Below, one piece after another: positions 32,688 to 46,900 of a stretch of DNA of 64,000 nucleotides. Source of the DNA: Watersipora subatra (Eukaryota > Bryozoa > Gymnolaemata > Cheilostomatida > Watersiporidae); assembly GCF_963576615.1 (NCBI RefSeq), contig NC_088714.1, positions 51,581,723 through 51,645,722 on the forward strand, read 5' to 3'. Made by a program: the position numbers and the translations under genes. The notes beneath the pieces are model-generated. The model was not told the origin of the DNA, did not search any database, and saw only the letters and a program-made list of their open reading frames with translations. Within the stretch, counting starts at the first letter, position 1. Every line of letters starts with the position of its first letter.

Positions 32688-34938
32688 TGAAACTGACCAG
32701 CATTGAAAACTTCACAAGTTGATTTCTAATTATAAGCTAAATGTTTAGCAAGTTTAGAGTCGCTAAGTTCAATGCTTTTAACATTTAATTTTAATAACAA
32801 AACAGCCAATGCCCATAGCAACCTTCTACAACATAGAACATACACTGCATACTTCTATATATTTTACTAAACAGGTAAAGTGAGTTCACTACTCATGAAA
32901 ATCACTAATTCCGACTTAAAAAAAGCATACACAAATTAAAGTAAAATTAACGGCTGATCTAGGGCAAGGTTTAATCTTTTTTCCAGGCCAATGAAAAGGT
33001 TTTACAGAACTTCAAGTCTGTTGCGCATAACAATGCGCCAATAAAAAGGCCCATTTATTTAAGAGAATTAACTCCTTTCCAGAGATGTTAAAATTTATTC
33101 AAAAAAATGACCTCCAAATATCGTTTATCGGTATGCCACAGTTATGAAACATAAAAAATTCCGAAAACAAATTTCTAGGGCATATTGCACTTTGGCATTG
33201 AAGCTACCGATTTAGGAAGAGCTCATATTCGCTGTCATAAATGTTTTTTTTAGGTTTTAAATGTGTCTGTAGTTAGATCAAACAATTAACAGACATTTGC
33301 AGCAGCCAAGTGTCAAGTACTAAGTGTCCACCGTTGAAAGAAAATTCTTCTTAACACCTAGTAGTCAGTTTTTAAACATTTTGATAAAATGATCAAATAG
33401 TAGTTACTTTGCATTTGCAATGTAATGTTGATTGTTTAATCTATATTGTTAAATTTTGTTTACTAATTGTTTGATCTATCTTATTTCTAAAATAAAGTAA
33501 GCGTAAGTTTGTAGCGCTCAGGCATTCACACAATCGAACTTAAAAAGTATTAGCATTTAGATTCAAATAGCCTTCAGAAAGGTCATCTACTAAGGAATTA
33601 AATTTTTCAGCAGCATTGCAACAGTCAGGTGTTAAGCTTAGAGTCAGATGTTGATATGTCTTAAAACTGATAAGGTTGCTTTTAGTGCTCTCCTTAAAAG
33701 CCAGAGTCTTGGCTCACACTAATGTTTATATAATAAATGTAGAATGAATACAGTAGAAATGAGACCTGAGCATTAAATCAAGTCTAGTTTCAAAATTCAC
33801 ATATTATTTTGAAGCAAGAACAACAAAACCTGCAAAATATTATAGCTCTAACAAGGTGAAGGAAATAAGGTAAAGGTTGCTACGCAAACATTCTCAAAAT
33901 GAAAGCATTAAACATCTTCAACAGCATCACACTGGAGAAGATATATATATATATATATATGAATAACTAACAAACATGAGTTATGCAATCTAGTAATAGT
34001 TTATGCTCCTACAACTGAACATGTGTGCGTAGCTTGGTAGTCTTATCAGCCAAAACGACCTGAAAATGCAGGGTAAAAATTTTCTGCGTCCCAATTCACA
34101 GAAAGGTATATCTGATTGTTTTAGTTGCTCAGCAATTTGTTAAATAGTTTATATGCTAAACACAGTTTAAGTAATGTCTCATCAACTCATACGAGCTTGA
34201 CATTACCCTTTGACCAAATAAAGCAATTCAAATCAAAAAGGTTTCCATGTGTCAACAGGTGTAGATGTATCATAATGGCCTTCACTAAAGATTCAAAACT
34301 AAAATGCAGCGACAAACAGTCAATATTTGAACAGACAGAACTGCAGTAACATAAGAGCCATCCAGTGACATAATAAAGCAACTGCCCGACGAGATTTTCA
34401 CTATTCGATTTGTTCATATTTTGGAAAATATAAAGAAGGGAACATAAATTCGCTAAAGTAATATTTATAACGTAACTATAAAAATAAATCGTTAACTTAA
34501 ATGACTATTTACAATAAATAGATCTAACATAGAGTGAGCGTGTAACAGTAAAAGAGGTGATGTTGTGATGGTAGTTGTATACAAAGTGAGACGTTTTAAC
34601 ATCAAAGTACGAAATTTGTTAAACATGGACTGTATGGAGTCGTTAGCGCAGCGCAAATCCTTTAGTTTATTGGGCAGTTTTTGAGGGGTCCACTAAAAAC
34701 CCTTATTAAAAACATAGCGTGTTTACCGTGATCTCTCAGAAACGACTCCCAGTATTCTATACCACAACTTGAAGAGATACTTCACACGTGGAATCTACGG
34801 CTTTTTATTGCGGCGAAACATCGCACATTGTCTGTAGATGATACTAATTTCTGTTTATGTTTTATATATAACAGTTATTGCATGGTTTAGACAAAATTCT
34901 TAAACTTTGCTGTTAATATATTGTTTAATACTATAACG
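32688..34938. promoter_or_regulatory. Divergent intergenic region between TAF6L and URB2
   Basis: About 2.25 kb separates the two predicted start codons, which face away from each other. It should hold both 5' UTRs and promoters. I see no convincing TATA box or CpG-rich core. An (AT)n run lies at 33941-33960. The ORFs at 34125-34349 and 34187-34417 have no recognisable domain. That the promoter is bidirectional is inference from gene orientation. Confidence 0.45.
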
Positions 34939-34960
34939 ATGAAGGCAAATATAGAATGTG
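34939..34960 (+). CDS. URB2: URB2 exon 1 (predicted start)
   Basis: ATG with seven codons (MKANIEC) plus one base, then a consensus donor G|GTGAGT. Phase 1 is exactly what exon 2 needs, and the distance to the first conserved residues equals that in human URB2. The 5' UTR start is not defined. Because the coding part is so short, this is a prediction from phase and splice site. Confidence 0.6.
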
Positions 34961-37900
34961 GTGAGTAAACTTACCACCTACATCGTACAGATATTTTTCG
35001 TTTTTAACAATTGTCGATATGCCGTTTATGGAGTTATCTTTTGTTAAGTTGTTTAGAAAAATTATCGGCACATGTAAAAACTAGAAATTTTAAAGTTGTT
35101 TCAATTCGACTTTGGTGTTTTCAACAGCTGAAGTTATATCTAAAGGCGTTCAGGGTCCCTTTATTGTATTGTATGCCAATACAACCTCTCTCATCAAGGA
35201 CTTTCACTGTGTGACATATAGGCAGATAGTTTACGACTGCAGTGACTTTAGTGAGCTGCTGAGTTAATTCTTGCGAGGCTTGACTCATCAGCTGACTTTT
35301 CGTTACTGAGTCGATATTGAAGTAAATTCTACTCGACAAGGATAGACAACTCCCAACTCAAGAGCGAGTTCACACAAACTTGATGAGTTGATAAACAGAC
35401 TTGCGGGTGAGTCGATAAACAGAGTTGCGGGTGAGCCGATAAGCAGACTCGAGAGTGAGCCGATAAACAGACTCGAGAGTGAGCCGATAAACAGACTCGT
35501 GAGTGAGCCGATAAACAGACTCGAGAGTGAGTCGATAAACAGACTCGATGGTGAGCCGATAAGCAGACTCGAGAGTGAGCCGATAAACAGACTCGCGGGT
35601 GAGCCGATAAACAGACTCGCGGGTGAGCCGATAAACAGACTCGAGAGGGAGCCGATAAACAGACTCGATGGTGAGCCGATAAACAGACTCGATGGTGAGC
35701 CGATAAACAGACTCGATGGTGAGCCGATAAACAGACTCGATGGTGAGCCGATAAACAGACTCGATGGTGAGCCGATAAACAGACTCGCGGGTGAGCCGAT
35801 AAACAGACTCGAGAGGGAGCCGATAGCAGACTCGATGGTGAGCCGATAAACAGACTCGATGGTGAGCCGATAAACAGACTCGATGGTGAGCCGATAAACA
35901 GACTCGAGAGTGAGCCGATAAACAGACTCGTGGGTGAGCCGATAAGCAGACTCGTGGGTGAGCTGATGAACAGACTCGATGGTGTCTCTTCTCAACTATT
36001 ACACCCTAGCAAGCCAAGCGCAATAATTCTTGATGTTCGGTCAATAGCACTTATAGTGAATGCAGCTATGATACGCTGGCTAATATCACAATGCTAAAGT
36101 CAGAAACAGTGACAAGAATGTTATACCTATTTGCTTTTCAAACTCAAGCAGAGCTTATTTATAAAGAACGCAGTATCTTTATTGGTGTTATATCTCTCAG
36201 TACCAAGCAGTAACACACCAACAATGATCAAACCGGCAGGTTATATAGCAATCCCAAAAAAAATCCACAATTGATTGGCTGCACAGTAATCAGGTCAACC
36301 AATTCCACAATAACATATTTCGAATACAAAAACGATAACATTTGTCACTAACTAATCACGCAATACGAGTATTAATAATTTTTTTTAGTGTTTGTATAGT
36401 AACATGCAAATCTTAGAACAATATAGTAATAAATGGTTAACATAATAAAATTGCTAGTATATCACATACATATACTCTACATTGGACAAGTGTTAAGCGT
36501 GCGCCTTATAAATGACTATTCAAATTTGTCTGAATTGCGATGAACGTAATATAGATCCGTTGAGTTAGCAATTTGAAGCTGGCGGATTATAGGCTTAGAA
36601 AAGACGTCATCAACTCTTGCGCATTCTGACGTCTACAAATACGGGTACACACTGATTGACAGCTCATTCGCTTTTACAAGCATGAAGTGGAGTCCAAGAC
36701 CATTCGCCCATCGGTAGATCCTATCGGGGATGACAGTGACCCTCTCGGGCTACTGGACTCACCAGTCAAAATCGATTTTTGAGTGCCAGTAGTCTCACCA
36801 ACCATCTCAGCCCTTTTCAGGGCTATCATTTTCGTTTTAAGGGTTTTGTTCTGCGACGACAATGGTGGAAACTCGGTGTCGTACTTGTCCACTTTTTTTG
36901 TTACAATATGACTTGAGAGCTATTTGAGAATCAATAACAGCGGAATAAAAATTGGGATTACCCCTTCAAGCTTGAAACTTGTCTCACTCAAACTGAGCTG
37001 CCTATCTGTAAGCTGAGATCTTCAGCACTTCTGCATCTATCCTTATACTCTTCCTGTTCAGCCTAATAAAGCTCTATCCTGTTATTTATACCTGAATAAT
37101 CCTCATCTAAAACAATCGATCTATTGATCTATCCAACATAAGTTTTGTATGCATTCTTTGTCGAGCATGAAGTAAGGCCCTTGGAGACACCTGAAGTTGA
37201 ATTAGGGAGCATCTATAGACTTGCAGAAACACTAAAACTGCTTTATTCCAATCTAATCCTTTATGAACAGTGTCTTGACTAGTTTGTTTGAAGGTTTTAT
37301 TAAACAGCTCAACCTCACCATTGAGTACTCGAGGGCAATGAGGTCTTACTTGTCTGATTCCGTGCAAAGCTCATATCATTCTCACCCACGCATTTTTCTG
37401 AATGGTCTTCTCTAGCAAATATTTTCTCTAGAAACTGTATTAAACTCTTTGAAGTAACACTACCCGTGAACGCTACCTTTGCCACTTACTGTGAAAATTT
37501 ACCAATGTTATTAGTATCATCACGACTACCAATTGCAAATAGGCTTACACAGTCAGTGCCGAATTTTTGCCAAACTTGCTGTAGTAGTTTTCAGGATTCA
37601 GGTTTACAGGATTCAGAGCGTCTCTAGTAATAGGCCTACATAGTTTATCATTGAATTTACTCATTCCACAATCATGAACTGCCCATCCAGTTAAATTATC
37701 CTTACCTTTCAACTGGTAGAGCTACCAAATATATTTTTTAGATTTAGTGATACCTTTATGAGCATCAAGTTTCTAACATCCGCAGTTTCTGTTGGAAGTT
37801 TATGTACAATAGCCATAACTTGTCGCTCAATTTTCTTATATATGAAGCATGATGTGTAACTCCTTTTTATTTTATATCTACAGATGCTAAAAGCCTCTCT

Positions 37901-40900
37901 GTCCTCAAAGATAGGTCATTGCCATGGAAACAACGGTTAGAGGCAGCAGCAGTGTTGTGGCATTCCAAAAAATATATTCCTCGCAAGGAACAGGTCATAA
38001 TCGACTGGCTAACATTTTTATTACACTCGCCTAAGAGGTAGGTCAGCAATAATAATGGAATTTTTGTTTTCTACAAGAAATGATTTGATTATTTTAAAGA
38101 TGAACTTGCACAAAATTTTAGTGAATGTTATCAGAACGTGTCAGTATTGTTCGATCATTTGTGATTGTTTTTGATGTTTGAAGTGATCTGACTGTCAGGA
38201 TGTTTCAAGATTAAAATCGATCGACAAAACTTGATCACGGTTAAAACTCTCAGAAGGAAAATATGTGTGAAATGATGTGACTAGTTGCTATAGCTGATAT
38301 CGGCTGTTGCTTTCATGTTGTAGCATTATGCTTTTCTATTCTGTCGGCTATAGACGTCAACTATAGACGTCATACTCTCACTTTCACCCGATCTGAGAAT
38401 CTTTACCGCCATCAAGTTTTGTGGATTTTTATCTGGAAACATCCTGGCAGTCATGTCATCTCAAACATCAACAGCAATGGAAAATGAGAGAAAACTACCC
38501 ATATTTTCTAATAAATTCTGCTATAATTTTGTGTAGATTCAATTTTAATATGTTTGGTATAAGTTTCAAATATTTCTGATCCTCATTTGGTGTTGTCATA
38601 TATTTTTAGTACATTTTTAGGAAGGTTGAACAATATGCAGTGCACCCTCAGGATATGATTTTAGTCCATTCCAGGGTTGGCATTGTATGGTGAAAAAAAT
38701 TGTATTTAGGGGTATAAAAACCGTAGTAATTGTGTAATGCTAACATCCCCTGGTAAAAATCATTAAAATTTTATACAAGTACTGTACAGTATACTAACAA
38801 AATAGTATGTTATCCTCAGTAACTATATTTACCTACAGTAACTTTAGTATATTTAGTGTGTTTATTGGTTATGATCTGCATTAAAATGTACCGGTGCTAT
38901 GTGCAGTACCTACCTTAGAGAGTGCTTACCTTCATGACAGACGTACGTATAACATAAACCTTGAATTAACTTTAAATAAGTGTAGCTTACTAAATAAACA
39001 TTTAAAACTAAGTTTTTGTATGTATTTTTAACTATGTTACTGAATTTCAACTTTTTATCGCTTAATCTCTATCTTCTATTAATTTCTGGCTTCAGTTTCA
39101 ATATAATTTTTAGCTGATCTCATTAAAACCTTTTTTAACTCAAGTAGGCAAGAAAGCCGAGCGATGCTGTTTTTATGATGAAATGGATTTTTGTTAGCAA
39201 ATTAAAAGAAGTTGTCTAACCACTGATATGCTGTTTGGAGGGATCGCAACTCCAACTTTGCTATTTTTTAAAGGGAAGATATTACCGTTTTACACACAAG
39301 AATTGCTGAACTGAAAAAATCGGTCATTGTGTCTCTTTCAGACGTTGTTATCGGCTATACTATGTGATTGCTACTATTGTTGTTATTGTCACTATTATTA
39401 TACTATTGTTGACATTTCGGCAGGGTTGGCTCGGTTTAAACCCAGTGGTTTAAACCAGCCCGGAAAAACCGGTTTTTATGGTATTTTCGGTTTTTTCATT
39501 ATTTTTTGTGAAAAATATAATATTTTAAGCTCCTAGTGGTCCATGTGCGGTAGAAATACAATTATATGTAATTATCAGCTATGGAAGTTTATTTAGGACA
39601 CAGTAGTAAATTGATGACAGAGTTCAAGTTGAAACTACATGAAATCCTAGCACAACAATGAATTAGTGAATTTCATTTTCAATTGGTTTTATCAAGCGAT
39701 ATGATGATCTCTTTACTGATAAAATATAAAAACCATGTGAAATATACTAATCCAATCATCGTTTCTAATAATGAATAAATACTTTCTCAAGTCTGGCCAG
39801 TGAGAAAGGATTACATAAAATTAGAAATTAAAACAATAAAATCCTTTTGGGCAAAAGCGTCAAGTTTGCAAACTAATAGTTTATTTATTGGGCACAAGCC
39901 AAAGTAGTTGGATTGTTACAATTCGGTTTATCAAGTTTGTTGTGTTTTGAAAAGTTTTGAAAGGCAAAGGTTTTAAGGCAAAACGTAACAGGTACGCTGT
40001 CATAACGCGAGGTCACGCAGATAGGCTTAAAGCTCACGTAGCAAAATGTCAAGCTGAAAACACCAATTTAGACAGTGATGCTAATATTCAAGTGATAGAA
40101 GTTGAGTCATCTGTCACAGCTCCAAACACTAGCAATGCATCTGCATTATGCTCTGCGCTACACTACCACACGACTAATCACTGGGATTAAAGTTTTTACT
40201 TATACACAAAACAGCATGTAAAATATTCACTTTATGTGATGAGATTTCTGCTCTGTATTTCATCAATCATGTTTGATTTAAGACTCATTCTGAAATTTCC
40301 ATGTTTTCTCTCTCTTTTTTCCCCATAACAACTCCCACAATACTATCGTTAACAGATGATTCCACATATGTATGTTCAATACTCAATCATGCAGCTATAG
40401 TAAGTGATGTTAATTAGACTTAAAATTGCAAAAACCTTGGTAAAATTATAAAAACCATAAAAACCGGTTTAAACCATAAAAACCAGTTTAAACCGAAAAA
40501 ACCTGGTTTTTTCATAAAAAACGTGGTTTTTTTCAACCCTGTATTTCGGCATCTTTGTTATTTTGACGTATGTTATAAGCAAATAAGCACACCGGCTGCC
40601 AAATTTGAACTCAGACGAAGTTTTGTTGAATTTGTAAGGTGAAATAAGATTCGTATGGTGAGGTGAAAATTCATCACGTTCCGCATCGTACGGTAAAAAA
40701 ATCATATATCAGGGTAATCGTATTCTGATGGTGCGCTGTACTAGTATTAGTAATATCTGGTCTGAGACGTGATAACACTGACTTATTTTCTTCTGATAGG
40801 TTAGTTTATACGGATCAGCAAAGATGCGCTGATTTTGGTATTGGCGCCAATTTTGAGGTTAAGTGTTTCGATCAGTATCAACCAGTTTTTTCTGGAATAA

Positions 40901-43900
40901 GTATGAAACTTCAGATGCTTTCTACAACTCTACTTTTGATCTTGGCAGTAGTATTGTAGTCTACCAAGCTAACACAAGAAGTATATTGCAAGTCTTTATC
41001 ACAAAGATATAAATACCTAATATATATAATAATATAATATAAATACCTAATTTCTTTTAAAATCTGAGCGATGTTGATTGTCAATATGGGAAGTAGTGTT
41101 TTTTTGTTTTAGTTAGGATGTAAATGATATGTGCTGTAATTTGTGTTTACAATTATGAAAATAATCGTAATTAGTCACAGCCTCGTAATTCAGTTTAATA
41201 CTTGCAGTATGGAATTTTATTTTTATATGCCTTTGTGTTTCTTGAATATTAAAATGTGTTTTTATGCTATTATAATAAAATTGGTGCCTCAGTACAGAAG
41301 ATCTGAATTGAGTTAGCTATTGGTGCTGATCAGCCAATCATTGTCTGGATCTACTCTTGTATTTGAAATCGAATGATTTGTTCTGTTTAACGCCTTTGTG
41401 TATACACTCTCTCACTAGTGCGCAGATGGCGGGTGATGTAAAGGAACAAGCATGGGAATTGCTAGGCAAGTTACTAACTAGTCCAGAGGTTAAACAGCTA
41501 TTAAGTAGAGGAGAGTCACTCACCATCTCTCTTTCACTTTATAAGGTTGGTGGTTTATCCTATTCATCTGTTGTTATCTTACGGCTATCTATTTTTATCA
41601 AGGCTTTTGGTGACCACCACTAGTAAAAACTATAAAAAAGTGGCAGGTTTGAGGACTTCATAGAATATACCTACGTTGAGTCTTTTAGCATCATATGAGA
41701 ACATCAGGGCACTGATTTCTGTTGGGAACATCAAATTGTAGTTATTTCCTCGAAGGCTCCTTAATTTTTGTAACCCATGGTTCGTTTGGGTTAATGAATT
41801 TATCTATAAGTTACCATGCAGCGCATATGGCTGGGGACATTGTTTCTCCCAAGTAAATACGTAGCTTATATTTTTCTGTTAGTTTCTTTCTGTGGATTTT
41901 AGTTTGTAGTAGTCCGTATATAGAGTTCATAGATTGCATGTGTTCATACATTGAATGAAACGACGCAACACACGTGTCTAGGAGATGATAAGTAAGACAT
42001 GACACACTCAACTATAGTAAAACTTTATCTGTAAATGTGCCAAAGTGTACAATATAAGCATCAGAGGTAGGGTTGGCATGAAAAAAATCAATTGAGTTTA
42101 ATGATTTCATTTAAATCTTGATTTTTTATTTTCTTATAAAATTGCGAAAATCGATGTATCTTGAGAAACAATCTTGTTTTGATTTGTGTAACGAATCCGT
42201 TACCACTCCTCTGTGATGAATTAGCAAGTGTGACGGTGATAATTGCTGGTTTCACCAGCATTTTGAATTTTGATGTACTAAAGCAATATACAGACAATTT
42301 ACATGAACAAAAATGAGTGAAAAAATCAAAGTCATCAAACATTTTTTTAAATTAGTTCAAATCTGAAAAGTGAAATATTTTCAAAACAATCGTGGCTTTT
42401 TTCAGCCTAGATTGAAGGTTTTTGTAATTCACTTGCGACTGTTCATCTGGATGATGATATATGCAACCTCTGCCGAGTCGAACTGTTTTTTAAAGTTAAC
42501 CCTCCAAATTTGCTGTTTATACAACATTTGAGCTGCAATACCACACAGAGAGTTGTCAAAACTTTGATACATTTCTTGTTTTTTATGTGTAAACTTGCTT
42601 CTGGGTGCTGACAGACTTTACTAGGGCGTAGTAAGGTATGTCAGCCGCTCAACAAGAAATTGTGGAACAGTATCTTATTGGTTTAGGTTGGACCAATTAT
42701 TTTTATACTTTGTAAAAAACATGTGCATTAGGCGTTAGAAGTGTTATTAGATTATAATGGTGCAAAACAATCTGTTAACAGTTCAGGCTGTATGAAGCAT
42801 TAGTTTTCTAGTAACTGGACAAAAAGTGCTTGCATGTTTTACCACTTGAAAAACATCTGCAGACGTTAACATCAACAAGTTAGCTGATCACATATTTTAC
42901 TCCCACTTGTCTGCTACTTTGAAATCTAAAATCACATATTCCGGATGTAGAGAATAATTTCGACTTGCCCATTATTCTCCATATAATACGAGCTTAAGAA
43001 TTGTTCCTCTTTCATTTTGGTACGGAAGAGAAAAAGAGATGACAACTTGTCTTATAGCAGAATAATATGTTTGTCAAGCTATGAAAATTATGAAAATGTT
43101 TCAACTCACACTTTTGATGAACGGATTGCTAATTACACGATTAATGATGATAACATTTTGTTTCGCAAGAGTTTGGAGTCCATCATATTGTCATACAACG
43201 ATGGCACTGGTTGATACTCAGCTGGTTTTGATGCACACTTTTTCTTTCTGTTATTACTCAGTATTTTATTTCAAGTTTCCAGAATACAGAGTTCAAGGTG
43301 ATTTTATAGTATCATCACATTGAATATTAGTAGAATTGATTAAAATAATAACAATGTTGGTAGCAGAAAGTAAAGAATACATTTTACTATACCTTTTGAT
43401 TGGGGTCTGTTGGCTAACACCTGCTGTTTGGTCTACAGGAAATTGAGGAAGCCCTACCACATTTGCAGACCGCTGTACATGCTCTCAAGTGCCTGAATGC
43501 AATAGCAGAGGAGAAGTGCTTCAAGTCCTTTGCTTTCCTTTCTGTTGATCATCTGGTATGCGTTTCTTTCTATTGACCATCTGGTATGCTTTTCTTTCCG
43601 TTGACCATCTGGTATGCTTTCCTATCTATTGGCCATCTGGTATGCTTTTCTTTCTGTTGACCATCTGGTATGCTTTCCTTTCTGTTGACCATCTGGTATG
43701 CTTTCCTATCTATTGACCATCTGGTATGCTTTCCTATCTATTGACCATCTAGTATGCTTTCCTATCTATTGACCATCTGGTATGCTTTCCTATTTATTGA
43801 CCATCTGGTATGCTTTTCTTTCTGTTGATCATCTGGTATGCTTGCCTATCTATTGACCATCTGGTATGCTTTCCTATCTATTGACCATCTGGTATGCTTT

Positions 43901-46900
43901 CCTATTTATTGACCATCTGGTATGCTTTCCTATCTATTGACCATCTGGTATGCTTTCCTATCTATTGACCATCTGGTATGCTTTTCTTTCTGTTGATCAT
44001 CTGGTATGCTTGCCTATCTGTTGACCATCTGGTATGCTTTCCTTTTTATTGACCATCTGGTATGCTTTCCTATCTATTGACCATCTGGTATGCTTTCCTT
44101 TCTGTTGATCATCTGGTATGCTTTCCTATCTATTGACCATCTGGTATGCTTTCCTATCTATTGATCATCTGGTATGCTTTTCTTTCTGTTGACCATCTGG
44201 TATGCTTTCCTATCTATTGACCATCTGATATGCTTTTCTTTCTGTTGATCATCTGGTATGCTTTTCTATCTATTGACCATCTGGTATGCTTTCCTTTCTA
44301 TTGACCATCTGGTATGCTTTTCTTTCTGTTGATCATCTGGTATGCTTGCCTATCTATTGACCATCTGGTATGCTTTCCTATCTATTGACCATCTGGTATG
44401 CTTTCCTATTTATTGACCATCTGGTATGCTTTTCTTTCTGTTGATCATCTGGTATGCTTGCCTATCTATTGACCATCTGGTATGCTTTCCTATCTATTGA
44501 CCATCTGGTATGCTTTTCTTTCTGTTGATCATCTGGTATGCTTTCCTATCTATTGACCATCTGTTACGCTTTCCTATCTATTGACCATCTGGTATTCAAC
44601 ACCAGTAATGTTTCGCTTATGATGCCAGACTTAATAAATCACTTTCGAGGTGGAGACCTCAAGACTTTTTGTCCTAAATATTCTTACATCATTGGCAGTT
44701 TGACACAGTTCGGAAAGTTTACTTTGTTTTTCATGTTTTTCTATGTGGTTTTGTTTCAAATTGTATTATGGTAAGCGATCTGGTTTTTATTTAAAAAAAC
44801 TATTTTGCTCACTGTCATTCACTAAAAGGATGACTTTTAACCCTGTGTTTCGCTGCTTATCAGAGAAGAGAAAATCGAGTACACCAACTTGTTGCTATTC
44901 AATATATAGTCATGGCAAGTGTAGGGAATGGCTGTTAAGGATTCTGGCTATTTTAGGTAGCGTTGTTGGCAACCTGCTGCCGGTGTCTTGTCGATGTGGA
45001 CAGCAACAGTTGGCATTGTGTCCTTCACAAGATACTCACTAGGCTGAGATCTGTGACTGGACGTCGATCACTTCCTGTCACGGTGAGCTGTCTAGATGTT
45101 GATTTTGTAGTCCATTAAACATTTATTGCGTTCACCAGAGTGCTAGATTGTTCTTGGCATAAAACTAGTAGAAACATGGTTTGCTTCATTCAACTAGACT
45201 AGTTATAGTAGTTTACTGCTGCCATCAGCTTTAGATATACAAATGTATTTTTATATAGTTTTATATTTATGAGCAGAAAATTAGCACTTTTATTTCATAA
45301 AGCGGAAATAATAAAATATTTGATATTTATAGCATAAGTTTTAGTCAGCACCTACTGAACATCACCAGTCAGGGTTGGAAAAAAAGCATGACTTTTTAGA
45401 AACTCCAAAAATTGGATTTTTTTTATTTAAATCCAAATTTTTTAATTTAAATGCAGTTTTTTTGAAAACATCAATTACCAGCTTTTTTTTCATAACGGCT
45501 AACATAATGTTATTTTATTTTGTTTAAGTGTGCCACATGAAAACATTAGCAACATAACAAAACAACTTTACATCACTTTAATTTATTAAAAGCTATTTTT
45601 ATTTTAATTTTGACCAGGTTGTGCAGTTCATATTCACACTAGACCCTATATAAGTCCCTTTTTTTGACATTGAAAAATCGGGGGTCAAAAATCATGACAT
45701 GAAAAGGGGTGGGGGTCTGCCAGTCCAATTAACCATGAAAAGTGAGTGATTACTGTAGTTTCACCATTGCTGTCTTTTTGTTGCTCCAGTCAGACTATAA
45801 AATATAATCCTAAAAGATATTTTGTTTCAAAAACGATTTGGAGTCTTCCTTAGCTCATAACTAAGTTGAACAAAACATTAATTTTAAAGGAGTCTATTCA
45901 TTTTTAGGAGAATTTTAAAGGCAAATTTTGCTTTTGGAAGAATTTTAAAGGCAAATTTTGTTTTTGGGAGAATTTTAAAGGCAAATTTTGCTTTTGGGAG
46001 AATTTTAAAGGAAAATTTTGCCTTCAAAATTTCCATAACCATGAATGAACAACTCCAAATGTCTTCACAGTCTTTTGCTATCAACATGATGTCGGCTTTA
46101 ACCCAAGTGTTTACTTGAATTTTGGGATTTTAATAGCTATTGTAAGGGATTTTCTCTGTTTTACTTTTGATATTACTCTGTAGTTTATTTCCAACAACTG
46201 AGATGAGAATTATTTTGTATTCGATAACAAATATTAACCTTATATAAATAGTGTATAATTTGATTGATTCAGTTAGCTACCATACATATACATAATAACA
46301 ACTCAGCTAGCCAGTGTAAGCATACAAAGGCCTGCTAGAAACACGTTAACAAATTGGTTGTTAACGTGTTTTCCGCACCATATGACATACCACATCATAG
46401 GGCGTCGTCAGTTTTTAACGAATATATAAGAAACACCATATTGCAAGTTGCATTTTAAAACATACTAAAAACGATATTGGCACAGCAGTGAGTTTACCCA
46501 ACTTTATTGGATAAAATAATCACTCTATCTTTATAAAAACCCTCACGTTTTTTGTCCTCGATATCTGAATTAATTAAACAGCTGAGGAATTTTATTGTCC
46601 GACATTCTGGGTTCCTCCTCATCATTGTCTGTGTCAGACTCACCGGTTGGTTGCAGGTCAACATTGATGCCGGCTTTCGCAAACGCTCTATCAATAGAGG
46701 CTGGCTTTTCTTTCTCAGCCTATTTGTTCACAATCCACCTGCACATGGAGATGTAACTTGCCCGCCTCTGCCTGCAGTTTAAGCTGAGCCTCACAAGCAT
46801 GTCGCTTTACTGGTGCCATTTTAGGGATATTTTAAACAAGTGAATATTTATTAGGAGCACACCTCTGCTGTATATTTAGAAGTTTTCGTTGTTTTTTTTT

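Noticed and set aside
35303-35995. 230-residue minus-strand repetitive protein and its plus-strand mirror
   Set aside because: Both are by-products of a 24-bp tandem repeat in a URB2 intron.
41426-41428. ATG at 41426 as the URB2 start codon
   Set aside because: Exons 1 and 2 upstream join in phase and carry strongly conserved URB2 sequence.
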